A stretch of DNA of 64,000 bases from Pollutibacter soli (GTDB taxonomy: Bacteria > Bacteroidota > Bacteroidia > Chitinophagales > Chitinophagaceae), in the NCBI GenBank assembly GCA_029269725.1, contig JARJHS010000002.1, positions 1 through 64,000 on the forward strand, written 5' to 3'. This document shows, one piece after another, positions 25,972 through 35,605 of this stretch; the stretch's first letter is position 1, and each line of letters begins with the position of its first letter. Below the pieces are notes generated by a model that was given only the letters and a program-made list of their open reading frames with translations, made no database searches and was not told where the DNA came from. Position numbers and translations under genes: made by a program.

Positions 25972-26727
25972 ATGAAAGTGGTGATCATTGAAGACGAAAC
26001 ACCGGCAGCTGACAAGCTTCAAAAAGCAATTCAGAAAACTGATAAAGCACCTGAAGTTATTGCCATACTCCAAAGCGTACATGCGGCAGTTCAATGGTTC
26101 TCTGAAAATCCGGCTCCCGACCTGATCTTCATGGATATTGAACTCACTGACGGGCACTCATTTTCAATATTCGAAAAAGTAAATATCACCTGTCCGATCA
26201 TCTTTATTACAGCATATGATGATTACTGGCAGACGGCATTTGAATATAACAGTATCGACTACCTGTTGAAACCATTAAAGCAGGAAAAGCTCGAAGCGGC
26301 GCTACAGAAGTATGATAAGCTGAAAAGACATTTCAACGACAATTTCCAGCAGTTGATGAAATATCGGGGCGATACACAAGAGCCCGTATTAAAAAAAAGA
26401 ATGCTGGTAAAAAAAGGCTCCGATTATGTCAGCGTAATAATTTCCGACATCGCCTATTTCTACGCCACCCATAAACTGATTTGCCTGGTTGATAAGGAAG
26501 GAAGAAAATTCATACTCGATCAATCCCTATCCGAAATTGAAAAGCAAGTGGATCCAGCATTGTTCTACCGGGTCAACCGAAAGTATCTTGTAAATATGAA
26601 TGCTATCAAAAGAATAAGAACATATCCGAAAAGTAAATTACTGCTGGAAATCGATCCTCCGATTGAAGAAGAAATTATCATCAGCCAGGAAAATGTAATG
26701 GCGTTCAAGGAGTGGATGGATAGATGA
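25972..26727 (+). CDS. LytTR-type response regulator
   Basis: 251 residues. Receiver domain (about 1-118) with acidic pocket E7, D8 and phosphoacceptor D55 in LIFMDIEL, switch Thr in FITAYDD, and Lys in LLKPLK. A LytTR DNA-binding domain (about 140-245; SVIISDIAYFYATHKL, FYRVNRKYLVNMNAIK) follows. It is partner of the kinase encoded just upstream; such pairs usually control a few nearby or membrane-related genes. The target is not evident here. Confidence 0.92.
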   Translation: MKVVIIEDETPAADKLQKAIQKTDKAPEVIAILQSVHAAVQWFSENPAPDLIFMDIELTDGHSFSIFEKVNITCPIIFITAYDDYWQTAFEYNSIDYLLKPLKQEKLEAALQKYDKLKRHFNDNFQQLMKYRGDTQEPVLKKRMLVKKGSDYVSVIISDIAYFYATHKLICLVDKEGRKFILDQSLSEIEKQVDPALFYRVNRKYLVNMNAIKRIRTYPKSKLLLEIDPPIEEEIIISQENVMAFKEWMDR

Positions 26728-26932
26728 GGCAGGAGTGAGGAGTGAGCCGGCAGGAGGCTTAGAATATAGATGATAGTAACAAGCCCCCGAAAATGATGGA
26801 GGCTTTATAATGAATGAATTCAAGTACTGGTGATTTTCTAAAAATTCAGGCTCCCATCCAATAAATGCCTGATCCTGTAAACTTTTCACTAAATCTCCTG
26901 CCTGCCCACTCCTGCCTCCTTACTAACAAAAA
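26726..26932. repeat. Heptad-repeat element 8, facing arms
   Basis: The left arm (26726-26759) starts at the stop codon of the response regulator and has GGCAGGA/GTGAGGA-type units. The right arm (26894-26928) has CTCCTGC-type units. GAGGCAGGAGTG (26726-26737) and CACTCCTGCCTC (26907-26918) are exact reverse complements. The spacer of about 150 bases holds no gene I can recognise. Confidence 0.8.
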
Positions 26933-26964
26933 TTGCCTAAATTGCAGCCTGTTTAAATTTAACC

Positions 26965-27582
26965 ATGGAATACAATAAGATCATTTCTGTAACCGGTTTG
27001 CCGGGTTTGTATGAGCTGATAAGCAGCAAAAACGATGGAGCAATCGTTCGTTCACTTGACGATAAGAGCACAAAATTTGTATCCAGCAGGATACACAATT
27101 TCTCTCACCTGGAAAGTATTGAGGTATATACGACCGGTGATAATGTAAACCTGGCAGAGGTTTTTGAAGCAATGAAAAATTCAGGTGATAAACTGCCTGA
27201 TGAAAAGGACGCGAACGCAGTAAAAAAATATTTTGAAAAAATTTTTCCCACGATAGATTTTTCAAGAGTATATAACAACGACATGAAGAAAATGATTCGT
27301 TGGTATAGTCTGCTTGATGCAAGTGGTGTAGAAATAAAAGTTCCGGTGGAACAAGAAGAAGTTGAAGAAGAAGAAGTAGTAGTTGTCGAGGAAGTAGCTG
27401 AGGAGCCCAAAGCTGCCGCGAAACCGAAGGCGTCAAAAAAGGCAGCGCCCGCTGATAAAGAGGAAAAGGAAAAAGAGGAGGCGCCTGCAAAAAAATCAGC
27501 TTCAAAGAAAGCGGAACCTAAAGAAGAAGCAGCTCCGAAAAAAACAAAAGCTGCCACTGCGAAAAAGAAAAAAGAAGATTAA
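26965..27582 (+). CDS. DUF5606 domain protein with a Lys/Ala/Glu-rich tail
   Basis: 205 residues. The first ~125 residues match the Bacteroidota-specific DUF5606 (MEYNKIISVTGLPGLYELIS at the start, DFSRVYNNDMKKMIRWYSLL at its end). Residues 130-205 are low-complexity, first acidic (EEVEEEEVVVV), then alternating KKA, PKE and AAPK blocks like a histone-H1/PAKKA tail. Such tails usually bind nucleic acid or are flexible. Function unknown. It ends at a terminator hairpin. Confidence 0.85.
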   Translation: MEYNKIISVTGLPGLYELISSKNDGAIVRSLDDKSTKFVSSRIHNFSHLESIEVYTTGDNVNLAEVFEAMKNSGDKLPDEKDANAVKKYFEKIFPTIDFSRVYNNDMKKMIRWYSLLDASGVEIKVPVEQEEVEEEEVVVVEEVAEEPKAAAKPKASKKAAPADKEEKEKEEAPAKKSASKKAEPKEEAAPKKTKAATAKKKKED

Positions 27583-27598
27583 TCTTTTCTCATATTTG

Positions 27599-27638
27599 AA
27601 ACCGGTCAGTGTGCATTTTCCTGCGGCTGATCGGTTTT
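27599..27638 (+). terminator. Terminator after the DUF5606 gene
   Basis: AAACCGGTCAG (27599-27609) pairs with CTGATCGGTTT (27627-27637) with one mismatch, loop 17 bases, then a short T run. Confidence 0.75.
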
Positions 27639-27654
27639 ACATTAAATACCTGCC

Positions 27655-29373
27655 ATGAAATATTCAGCCGACATAAAAAAGATCAAGCGCCATTTTCTTC
27701 CCGAGAACTTTGCTGTCACCGATTGGGAAACACTTGAACCTTACTTTAAAGATCTGTCTGATCGGAAGATCAATTCGAAAGCAGACCTGGAACAATGGTT
27801 GAAAGATATAAGTGAAGTGGAAGCGGTGATCAGTGAGGATGCCTGCTGGAGGCAGATAAGAATGACCTGCGATACAGAGAATAAAGAGTTCGAATCCGCT
27901 TTCAATTTCTTCTATACGCAGATACAACCAAAGATTCAGCCGTTTGCAGATTTGCTGAATCGAAAACTGATCGACTCTCCTTTTACCGGCCAGCTCGATC
28001 AGAAAAAATATTTTACATACCTGCGTTCAGTGAAAAAGAATATTGAATTATTCAGGGACGCTAATATTCCGCTGCAATCTGAATTAAGCGTACTGCAGCA
28101 ACAGTATGGCGCTATTTCCGGAAAAATGACTGTGGAAATTGATGGTCGTGAATACACGATGCAACAGGCAACACGTTTCCTGGAGCAACCCGACAGATCG
28201 GTCAGAGAAAAAGTATACTATAAAATTGCAGAACGCAGGTTGCAGGATAAAGATCAGTTAAACGATTTGTTCACCAGGCTGCTGTCACTGCGTCAACAGG
28301 TAGCGGTAAACGCTGGTTTTTCAAATTACCGTGATTACAAATTTGTGGAGATGGGGCGCTTTGACTATACACCTGCAGATTGTTACCTGTTTCATGAATC
28401 GGTAAGAAAGGAAGTATTGCCATTGGTGAATGAGATCTATGCATACAAGAAAAAGAAATTATCAATTGATGATTTGCGACCATGGGATCTTGATGCGGAA
28501 CCGGAAGGAATTCAGCCGTTGAAGCCTTTTGTTTCCGGTGAAGAGTTGCTTGAAAAAACAATTGCATGTTTTGAGAAGCTTGATCCTTTTTTTGCCGGAT
28601 GTCTGAAAAAAATGAACCAGTTAAAACACCTGGATCTCACGAGCAGGAAAGGAAAAGCACCGGGCGGTTATAATATGCCGTTATCAGAAAGCGGCGCACC
28701 ATTTATTTTCATGAATGCATCCGGACAAATGTCCGATGTTACAACAATGGTTCATGAGGGTGGTCATGCTGTTCATTCCTTTCTTGCGCATCACCTGGAG
28801 TTAACTTCTTTCAAAGAATATCCGACCGAGATGGCAGAAGTGGCAAGTATGGCAATGGAATTATTCAGCATGGACTACTGGGACGTGTTTTTTGATAATG
28901 AAGAAGAGCTTCGTCGTGCAAAACGTCATCAGCTGGAAAGAGTAATTACCATATTTCCGTGGATAGCAATCGTAGATAAATTTCAACATTGGTTGTATGA
29001 AAATCCCGGACATACTATTGAAGAAAGAACAGCGAACTGGGTAAGAATACAAAATGAATTTTCCTCTGAAATGGTTGATTTTACAGGGCTCGACAAGTTC
29101 AGGCAGATCAGCTGGCAAAGACAATTGCATTTATTTGAAGTTCCTTTTTATTATATCGAATATGGCATCGCGCAATTGGGTGCAATTGGAATGTGGAAGC
29201 AGTTCAGAGAAGATAAAGCTAAAGCCCTAAGTAATTATACGCACGCATTAAACCTCGGTGGTACTAAAACGTTACCTGAGTTGTATGCAGCTGCTGGCCT
29301 GTCTTTTGATTTCTCACCGGAAAGAATTAATGATTTAATCACATTTGTAAGAAATGAATTAAACAAATATTGA
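27655..29373 (+). CDS. M3 family oligoendopeptidase (PepF/thimet-like)
   Basis: 572-residue cytosolic zinc peptidase that cleaves short peptides. The zinc motif is HEGGH (H367, H371) with E368 as general base, and the third ligand Glu395 is in the downstream MAEVASMAMELF helix. The N-terminal alpha-helical half (about 1-330) caps the active site, as in the family. Size and architecture match the M3B oligoendopeptidase F group. It stands alone between two terminators. No signal peptide. Confidence 0.95.
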   Translation: MKYSADIKKIKRHFLPENFAVTDWETLEPYFKDLSDRKINSKADLEQWLKDISEVEAVISEDACWRQIRMTCDTENKEFESAFNFFYTQIQPKIQPFADLLNRKLIDSPFTGQLDQKKYFTYLRSVKKNIELFRDANIPLQSELSVLQQQYGAISGKMTVEIDGREYTMQQATRFLEQPDRSVREKVYYKIAERRLQDKDQLNDLFTRLLSLRQQVAVNAGFSNYRDYKFVEMGRFDYTPADCYLFHESVRKEVLPLVNEIYAYKKKKLSIDDLRPWDLDAEPEGIQPLKPFVSGEELLEKTIACFEKLDPFFAGCLKKMNQLKHLDLTSRKGKAPGGYNMPLSESGAPFIFMNASGQMSDVTTMVHEGGHAVHSFLAHHLELTSFKEYPTEMAEVASMAMELFSMDYWDVFFDNEEELRRAKRHQLERVITIFPWIAIVDKFQHWLYENPGHTIEERTANWVRIQNEFSSEMVDFTGLDKFRQISWQRQLHLFEVPFYYIEYGIAQLGAIGMWKQFREDKAKALSNYTHALNLGGTKTLPELYAAAGLSFDFSPERINDLITFVRNELNKY

Positions 29374-29493
29374 AAATACCACGATTAGGGTATATCAAAT
29401 TCTTGAAGGAATAAAATGATCCCAATATATTTGCTCTATCAAATCAAAAATAATATCTCCGATATAAAATAGCTACTAATCAGAGCCTTAACC

Positions 29494-29523
29494 AAAGTCC
29501 CGATGTTTCCACATCGGGGCTTT
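29494..29523. terminator. Hairpin terminator, CCCCGATG family
   Basis: AAAGTCCCGATGT (29494-29506) pairs with ACATCGGGGCTTT (29511-29523), loop TTCC, then a T-rich stretch. It lies 120 bases past the M3 peptidase stop. The core is nearly the same as in the hairpin at 60937-60975. Confidence 0.85.
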
Positions 29524-29542
29524 CTTTTTAAGTAAATGGGAA

Positions 29543-29563
29543 GAGGTGAGAAGTGAGAAGTTC
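29543..29563. repeat. Heptad-repeat element 9 (single short arm)
   Basis: Three 7-base units, GAGGTGA, GAAGTGA and GAAGTTC, stand in a row. No facing arm is visible, so this is the weakest member of the set. Confidence 0.45.
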
Positions 29564-29602
29564 TGATAAAAATTTAAAAAGTTTTCTTCGCAATCGGTTG
29601 TA

Positions 29603-29959
29603 TTATTTTATCTCTTTATTTTCTTTCGCATGCTTTAAACTGGTAGTTAAAATCGCAGTAAGTTCATTAGCTTCTAAAAGTAGAATTTGTATTTCTTCCC
29701 TGGCGTTTGAATAAACGGACAGTAGTAGTTCAAGCCAATAACAAGTTTCATCTGCTTCTTCCAAAGCTATACTCAGTTTGGAAATAAAGTCGGCTCGGCT
29801 TCTACCTCGCAAAGCAGATCTGTAATTGCTTCCCACAGATGTTGCAGACCGCGACAGTTGTCGATTTATAATTTTTGTGATTAGGTTATCAGGAATTTTT
29901 TGCATCAACTTAATTACTGCAAGTGCAAAATTTTTTGTGCGAAGCTTTAAATTCTGCAT
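29603..29959 (-). CDS. Four-helix-bundle protein (23S rRNA intervening-sequence protein family)
   Basis: 118 residues of the TIGR02436/PF05635 family. The pattern is typical: TKNFALAVIKLMQKIP in helix 1, NRQLSRSATSVGSNYRSALRG in the loop and helix 2, FISKLSIALEEADETCYWLELL in helix 3. First known from inserts in 23S rRNA genes, but in Bacteroidota mostly found as a single gene, as here, with no rRNA in the window. It forms pentameric bundles in solved structures; function unknown. Its neighbours give no clue. Confidence 0.9.
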   Translation of the reverse strand: MQNLKLRTKNFALAVIKLMQKIPDNLITKIINRQLSRSATSVGSNYRSALRGRSRADFISKLSIALEEADETCYWLELLLSVYSNAREEIQILLLEANELTAILTTSLKHAKENKEIK

Positions 29960-30171
29960 GAGATTATTTTCTCAAACTTCAGCTTCTTAATGAAAATGTC
30001 AAGGTGAAAAATACCTTTTTAAATGCGTTTTATTCTGTCTCGAAAGTGGAGCGATTGAAAAACTAGTTAGGGTCTGCTGATTAAGTGAGAGCTGGCAGCG
30101 TTGTTCGTTGAACCGATGTGTTTGTACAAATGCAGAATAGAAGGCTGCGAAGTTTGTTTATGTACCTGTGT

Positions 30172-30471
30172 TCAGATCTCCAACTCCAGAAGCGCATAAC
30201 TAAGTGTTTTTCCATGGGCATCCATCACCCACGAAGTTGTAACGCCTGTACTTAAAGCCTGTTCACAAACAAAAAGTAAGGATGAAATATTTGGAAGCTC
30301 ATATCTTATAACATCGCCTTTTACAAATTCAGACAAATGCTTTTTAACCTTCTCGGCAGAAACTTTTTCACATAACCGTTGGTAAGCCTCTTCATTATAA
30401 GGAATCAATGACAGTGTAAGTGTATTACCCTTGTCACCCGCCCGGCTATGAGCAATTTCGTAGAGTTTCAT
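30172..30471 (-). CDS. AtuA-associated small domain protein (AtuA ferredoxin-like)
   Basis: 99 residues, cytosolic. The signature HSRAGDKGNTLTLSLIPYNE at the N terminus and the closing segment ISSLLFVCEQALSTGVTTS are those of the small domain that in many species forms the C terminus of AtuA-family proteins. Here it is a separate gene that overlaps the upstream AtuA gene by four bases (ATGA), so the two should be made in fixed ratio. The name refers to a ferredoxin-like fold, not to an iron-sulfur cluster; only one cysteine is present. Confidence 0.85.
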   Translation of the reverse strand: MKLYEIAHSRAGDKGNTLTLSLIPYNEEAYQRLCEKVSAEKVKKHLSEFVKGDVIRYELPNISSLLFVCEQALSTGVTTSWVMDAHGKTLSYALLELEI

Positions 30472-31787
30472 ATTGATTTCACAGTTACCAGTGGCTTAAC
30501 TCTTTTTCTATCTATAAGTGTTGAAACAATTCCAATCATCTCGTGTACATATTTACGGGCGCCGCCTCCACCGCCCGGACCATTAGTATAAAGAGCTTCA
30601 ATTTCTTCACCTACCTGGGCGGCCAGTGAATAATCAGCAGCTTTTCCAGCAATGCGCAACCGTACTTCATAAGGATCGGTGTGGTGAAATGCGGAGCCAT
30701 GAACGGAGTTAAGACCGATCAGATCGACACGCAGTTCCTCAAATCTATCCCTGAGTCGTTCATAAACAATCTCACCAGCCAGTTTTGCACGCTCTACAGC
30801 ATTGCTGCCAGCATAAGTAATTTCGCCTTCGCCTAAATAACCAGCCTGGTAGCCAATACTGACTTTTAACGTTCCTGGCTTTTCCTTGCCACCACCACCG
30901 GTAACCAGCACTTTGTTGTCGCCAGCCTTAGTCAAAAAAACGGTAGTGAAATCTGCAATTACATCCGGTGTGTAATACTCAAATGGATTAACCACCTCAT
31001 ACAACAGCTGCTCTTTCGCAGTACCTAAAGTTACTTCGCCACCGGTTCCATCAACCTTAGTAATAATCCCGCTTCCATCGCTGGATACTTCAAGAATCGG
31101 ATGACCTAAGTTTGCCATATTCCTGACCTCTTTCTTACCGGGATCCGCATAATAACCACCAGTGACCTGTCCTGCACATTCCATCAGGTGACCCAACACG
31201 GTAGCTTTGCCAAGAAGATCATAATTATCGGTTGGCCATTGAAAAGAATCAATCATCGGCGCAAGAAACAGTGAGGGATCTGCCACACGACCAGTAATGA
31301 TAACGTCAGCATCTGAACTCAATGCTTCCAGTATTCCTTCTATGCCCAGGTAGGCGTTGGCAGAAACGACAATGCCTGCTTTGCGTATAGCCTCACCAGT
31401 CTCCAAGCTGTTATCATCCTGATTTATTCTGTCCAGTACATCATCTCCTGTAACGGCTGCAACTTTTATAGAGATATTTTTACGCTTCGCTATTGCAAGA
31501 ATTTTTTCCATAGCCATCAGCGGGTTCGCAGCACCCATGTTGGTGATCAGTCTTACCTTGTTCTTTTTTAAGGGTTCGATCAGTAATTCGATACGACGTT
31601 CCAGCAAAGGATCATAACCTGTTGCGGGATCCTGAAGTTTGCGTTTTTGTGCAAGGGCTATCGTTCGCTCAGCCAGGCATTCCAGAACCAGGAAATCAAT
31701 AGATCCTTTTTCGACTAAAACCAAGGCAGGTTCAATCCGGTCACCCGAAAATCCAGCTCCGCATCCGATCCTTATTGTTTCTTTCAT
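30468..31787 (-). CDS. Acyclic terpene utilisation AtuA family protein (DUF1446)
   Basis: 439 residues, cytosolic. The family N terminus is IRIGCGAGFSGDRIEPALVL; further blocks include ITNMGAANPLMAM, DVIITGRVADPSLFLAPM and TNGPGGGGGARKYV. AtuA is required for citronellol/geranyl-CoA breakdown in Pseudomonas, but most family members, especially outside Pseudomonas, have no proven substrate. ATG 31787 is chosen: it begins the conserved sequence and overlaps the transporter stop as ATGA. It is the middle gene of a tight transporter-AtuA-small domain operon, which points to breakdown of an imported carboxylate rather than of terpenes (inference). Confidence 0.9.
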   Translation of the reverse strand: MKETIRIGCGAGFSGDRIEPALVLVEKGSIDFLVLECLAERTIALAQKRKLQDPATGYDPLLERRIELLIEPLKKNKVRLITNMGAANPLMAMEKILAIAKRKNISIKVAAVTGDDVLDRINQDDNSLETGEAIRKAGIVVSANAYLGIEGILEALSSDADVIITGRVADPSLFLAPMIDSFQWPTDNYDLLGKATVLGHLMECAGQVTGGYYADPGKKEVRNMANLGHPILEVSSDGSGIITKVDGTGGEVTLGTAKEQLLYEVVNPFEYYTPDVIADFTTVFLTKAGDNKVLVTGGGGKEKPGTLKVSIGYQAGYLGEGEITYAGSNAVERAKLAGEIVYERLRDRFEELRVDLIGLNSVHGSAFHHTDPYEVRLRIAGKAADYSLAAQVGEEIEALYTNGPGGGGGARKYVHEMIGIVSTLIDRKRVKPLVTVKSI

Positions 31788-33079
31788 AGATGAATAGACC
31801 CAGTTATCAATGCAATTATAGTCATCACCAATGTTGTTCCCATCGCCCACTTAAAAATAAATTTCTGGTGATCGCCAAGATCAACGTCGCATAATCCAAC
31901 CAGGAGAAAAGTCGATGCAGTTAACGGACTCAGCGGGAAACCGACAGTCATTTGACCCAGTAACGCAGCGCGTCCGATCTCAAGTTTATCAATTCCAAAA
32001 TGCTGTGCTGTTTCTGCGAGCACCGGCACCACACCAAAATAATAGGCATCCGGCGTAAATAATAAACTGGATGGCATACTTGTAACAGCAGTGAGCACCG
32101 GTAGTAATCCTGCATGATTTTCAGGAATGAAACTGATCAGCGAAACAGCCATTGCGTCTATCATTTTTGATCCCAGCAGTATACCGGAAAAAATTCCCGC
32201 CGCGAAAATCATACTCGATACCATAAAGATATTGGCACCGTGACTTTTCAATATCTTTTGCTGATCGGTCAGCTTTGGATAATTAATTAACAGGGCGACT
32301 GCACTGGCAATCACAAACAATACAGCTGCGGGTATCCATCCATTCGTCAGAATAATAATAAGGCTGATCGTGAGTATAGCATTCAACACTATCAGCCGGG
32401 GCCTGCGCAATGATTTCTGATCAGCCGTCAGCGAATCATGGTGCACATAATTTAATTGCGTAATGCCAAGTCTTTTTCTCTCTCTTTTTCCGAATATATA
32501 CGCAACAATCAGCACCCAAACTACACCACCCAGGATGGCTGGCACATTCGGATTAAACATTTGTTCCGCTGAACTGCCCAACGTTGATATCGCTCGTGCA
32601 GACGTACCAGACCAGGGTACCAGGTGTAATGGACCAACGCCCAGTGCAACAATTCCTGCCAGCACAAGGCGGTTCATTTTTAAAATTTTGTAGATGGGTA
32701 GAAACGCTGAAATCACAATCATGAATGTAGCTGTTCCATCTCCATCCAGGTGAACGATCATCGTAAGAAAAGCGGTACCGATCACCACTTTTAGCGGATC
32801 ACCCTTTACCTGTTTCACAATAAATACTATTACGGGATCAAACAGACCTGCATCCAGCATTACGGCGAAATAGAGAACTGCAAACATCAGCAGTATACCG
32901 GTCGGGGCCACTTGCTTAATCCCTGCCAGCATCATATCGGCAAGGTCTTTCACTGATATGCCTGCTAACAACCCAAAAACAATTGGCACCAGCACCAGCG
33001 CGGTTAGAACGGATAACCGTTTTGTGATGATTAGCGTAAGGAAAATCGCGATAGTTGCAAAACCAAGCAGGGCCAGCAT
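31784..33079 (-). CDS. CitMHS-family carboxylate:H+ symporter-like transporter
   Basis: 431 residues with about 11-12 membrane helices. It resembles the CitMHS family (TC 2.A.11) that carries metal-citrate complexes. Clear conserved segments are MIVHLDGDGTATFMIVISAFLP (about 110-131) and GPLHLVPWSGTSARAISTLG (about 153-172). Its start is six bases from the stop of the upstream esterase gene and its stop overlaps atuA, so it is co-transcribed. The true substrate is probably a di- or tricarboxylate or hydroxy acid released from an ester by the neighbouring esterases (inference). Confidence 0.88.
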   Translation of the reverse strand: MLALLGFATIAIFLTLIITKRLSVLTALVLVPIVFGLLAGISVKDLADMMLAGIKQVAPTGILLMFAVLYFAVMLDAGLFDPVIVFIVKQVKGDPLKVVIGTAFLTMIVHLDGDGTATFMIVISAFLPIYKILKMNRLVLAGIVALGVGPLHLVPWSGTSARAISTLGSSAEQMFNPNVPAILGGVVWVLIVAYIFGKRERKRLGITQLNYVHHDSLTADQKSLRRPRLIVLNAILTISLIIILTNGWIPAAVLFVIASAVALLINYPKLTDQQKILKSHGANIFMVSSMIFAAGIFSGILLGSKMIDAMAVSLISFIPENHAGLLPVLTAVTSMPSSLLFTPDAYYFGVVPVLAETAQHFGIDKLEIGRAALLGQMTVGFPLSPLTASTFLLVGLCDVDLGDHQKFIFKWAMGTTLVMTIIALITGSIHL

Positions 33080-33085
33080 TGTTGA

Positions 33086-34114
33086 TCAGTTGGAATCGAA
33101 TGTCAGATAGTCGTTGAAAAAAGGCAACAAATCATTCAGCACGCGGCCATCGGTAGTCCAGATTTTATTACCGTGAGTACCGATGTACTCTTCCGTATAA
33201 TGCTCAATACCGAGGTTTTCCAAGCGCTGACTTAACATGCCGATTTGCACAGGAAACCGTTGTGAATCATTTCTTCCCCAATCCATTTTCAATGCTTTGA
33301 GCCTACGCAGGTTGTCTGCATATTTATCCACCATGTATACCGGCATATTGTCATTCCATTTCTGAAGAACAGCATTATCAACAACCATACTATCACCGAT
33401 GTACTTAAAGGGCATATCGCAATAAAACGGGGGTTTATTTGGATTCGGAGACCATGCGCGCGCAACCGCAACCAATACTTTCGGATAGTATGTCTTCTTC
33501 AGATCTTCAACTGTTTTAACCTTACTGACCTCCTTAAATGATTCGCTATTCGGACCAAATTCCTTTACGAATGCCAATAGCCCAGGACTTAGTGCATATA
33601 CACTGCTGAACACATCGGGAAAAAGCATCCCGATTTTGATAGCCCCATAACCGCCCATGGAATGACCACTGATTCCACGACTATCCCGGTTTGCAATTGT
33701 TCTGAAATTTTTGTCTATGTACTCCACCAGTTCCTTTGCTGTAAAATCCGCCCAGTTGCCAGTAAGAGATGAGTTGCTGTAAAAACTACCTTCGAATTCT
33801 GTGTACTGGTTTGGTTGTACCAGTATGAATGATCGGATCTTTTTCCGGTTGATGGCAAGATCCAGAACGGATTTCATCTGAGGATATATACTGTCGGTAC
33901 CCATAAACCCGTGCAGGTAATAAATTACCGGGAAACGTTTTCCGGGTTGATCGTAACCCGGTGGCAAATACACTGATACTTTACGGTTTGGATTTTCTCC
34001 ACCACTATTCTGCAGCGTTTTTGCATTGATTATAAAGCTGACTACTTTGCCTGATTGCTGAGCATACAAACCGAGATCTGCAACAAGAAATAAAACCAGA
34101 AGGAATTTTTTCAT
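33086..34114 (-). CDS. Secreted CE1/esterase D-like esterase
   Basis: 342 residues with a signal peptide (MKKFLLVLFLVADLGLYA). Esterase family PF00756: FPVIYYLHGFMGTDS oxyanion region (about 61-75), nucleophile Ser152 in ISGHSMGGYGA, and a C-terminal His in YIGTHGNKIW. The family includes feruloyl and acetyl-xylan esterases and mycolyltransferase-like folds. The gene is six bases upstream of the transporter gene, so the product of ester cleavage may be the transporter substrate (inference). Confidence 0.88.
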   Translation of the reverse strand: MKKFLLVLFLVADLGLYAQQSGKVVSFIINAKTLQNSGGENPNRKVSVYLPPGYDQPGKRFPVIYYLHGFMGTDSIYPQMKSVLDLAINRKKIRSFILVQPNQYTEFEGSFYSNSSLTGNWADFTAKELVEYIDKNFRTIANRDSRGISGHSMGGYGAIKIGMLFPDVFSSVYALSPGLLAFVKEFGPNSESFKEVSKVKTVEDLKKTYYPKVLVAVARAWSPNPNKPPFYCDMPFKYIGDSMVVDNAVLQKWNDNMPVYMVDKYADNLRRLKALKMDWGRNDSQRFPVQIGMLSQRLENLGIEHYTEEYIGTHGNKIWTTDGRVLNDLLPFFNDYLTFDSN

Positions 34115-34203
34115 CGCTTTTGTATTATAACGGTAAAGACCAACCGCATTTCAAAAAGTAAGACCTTTTGTATGCTGATCTCAAACCTTATTACAAGTGA
34201 TCA

Positions 34204-35403
<1,200 letters not shown>

Positions 35404-35605
35404 TCACCTGACTCGTCGCTGAATTTAAGGCACTTGTCGCAAATAGTAACAAGGTCGGCAGTCACAAACGAACTCCGGGGCGGAGAACGAAGAAAATAAA
35501 ATTATCTCCTCCTCTCCTGTAAGAACTTTTTAATATTCTCCAAAGGTGAATATAAACGAGTTTGGCGGAATCGGCTATACCAGATCGGTCATAATGAACC
35601 TGTCC

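Noticed and set aside
26981-27505. Long antisense open frames over the DUF5606 gene
   Set aside because: They arise from the Lys/Glu/Ala-rich codons of the + strand gene; read backwards they give Leu/Phe/Ser-rich low-complexity sequence without family features.
29603-29959. Evidence for an rRNA operon because of the 23S intervening-sequence protein family
   Set aside because: No rRNA sequence is present; this family is common as a free-standing gene in the phylum.
29960-30171. Possible small RNA or tRNA in the gap before the AtuA small-domain gene
   Set aside because: I could not form a cloverleaf or a strong stem with conserved tRNA positions; no promoter-terminator pair is visible.
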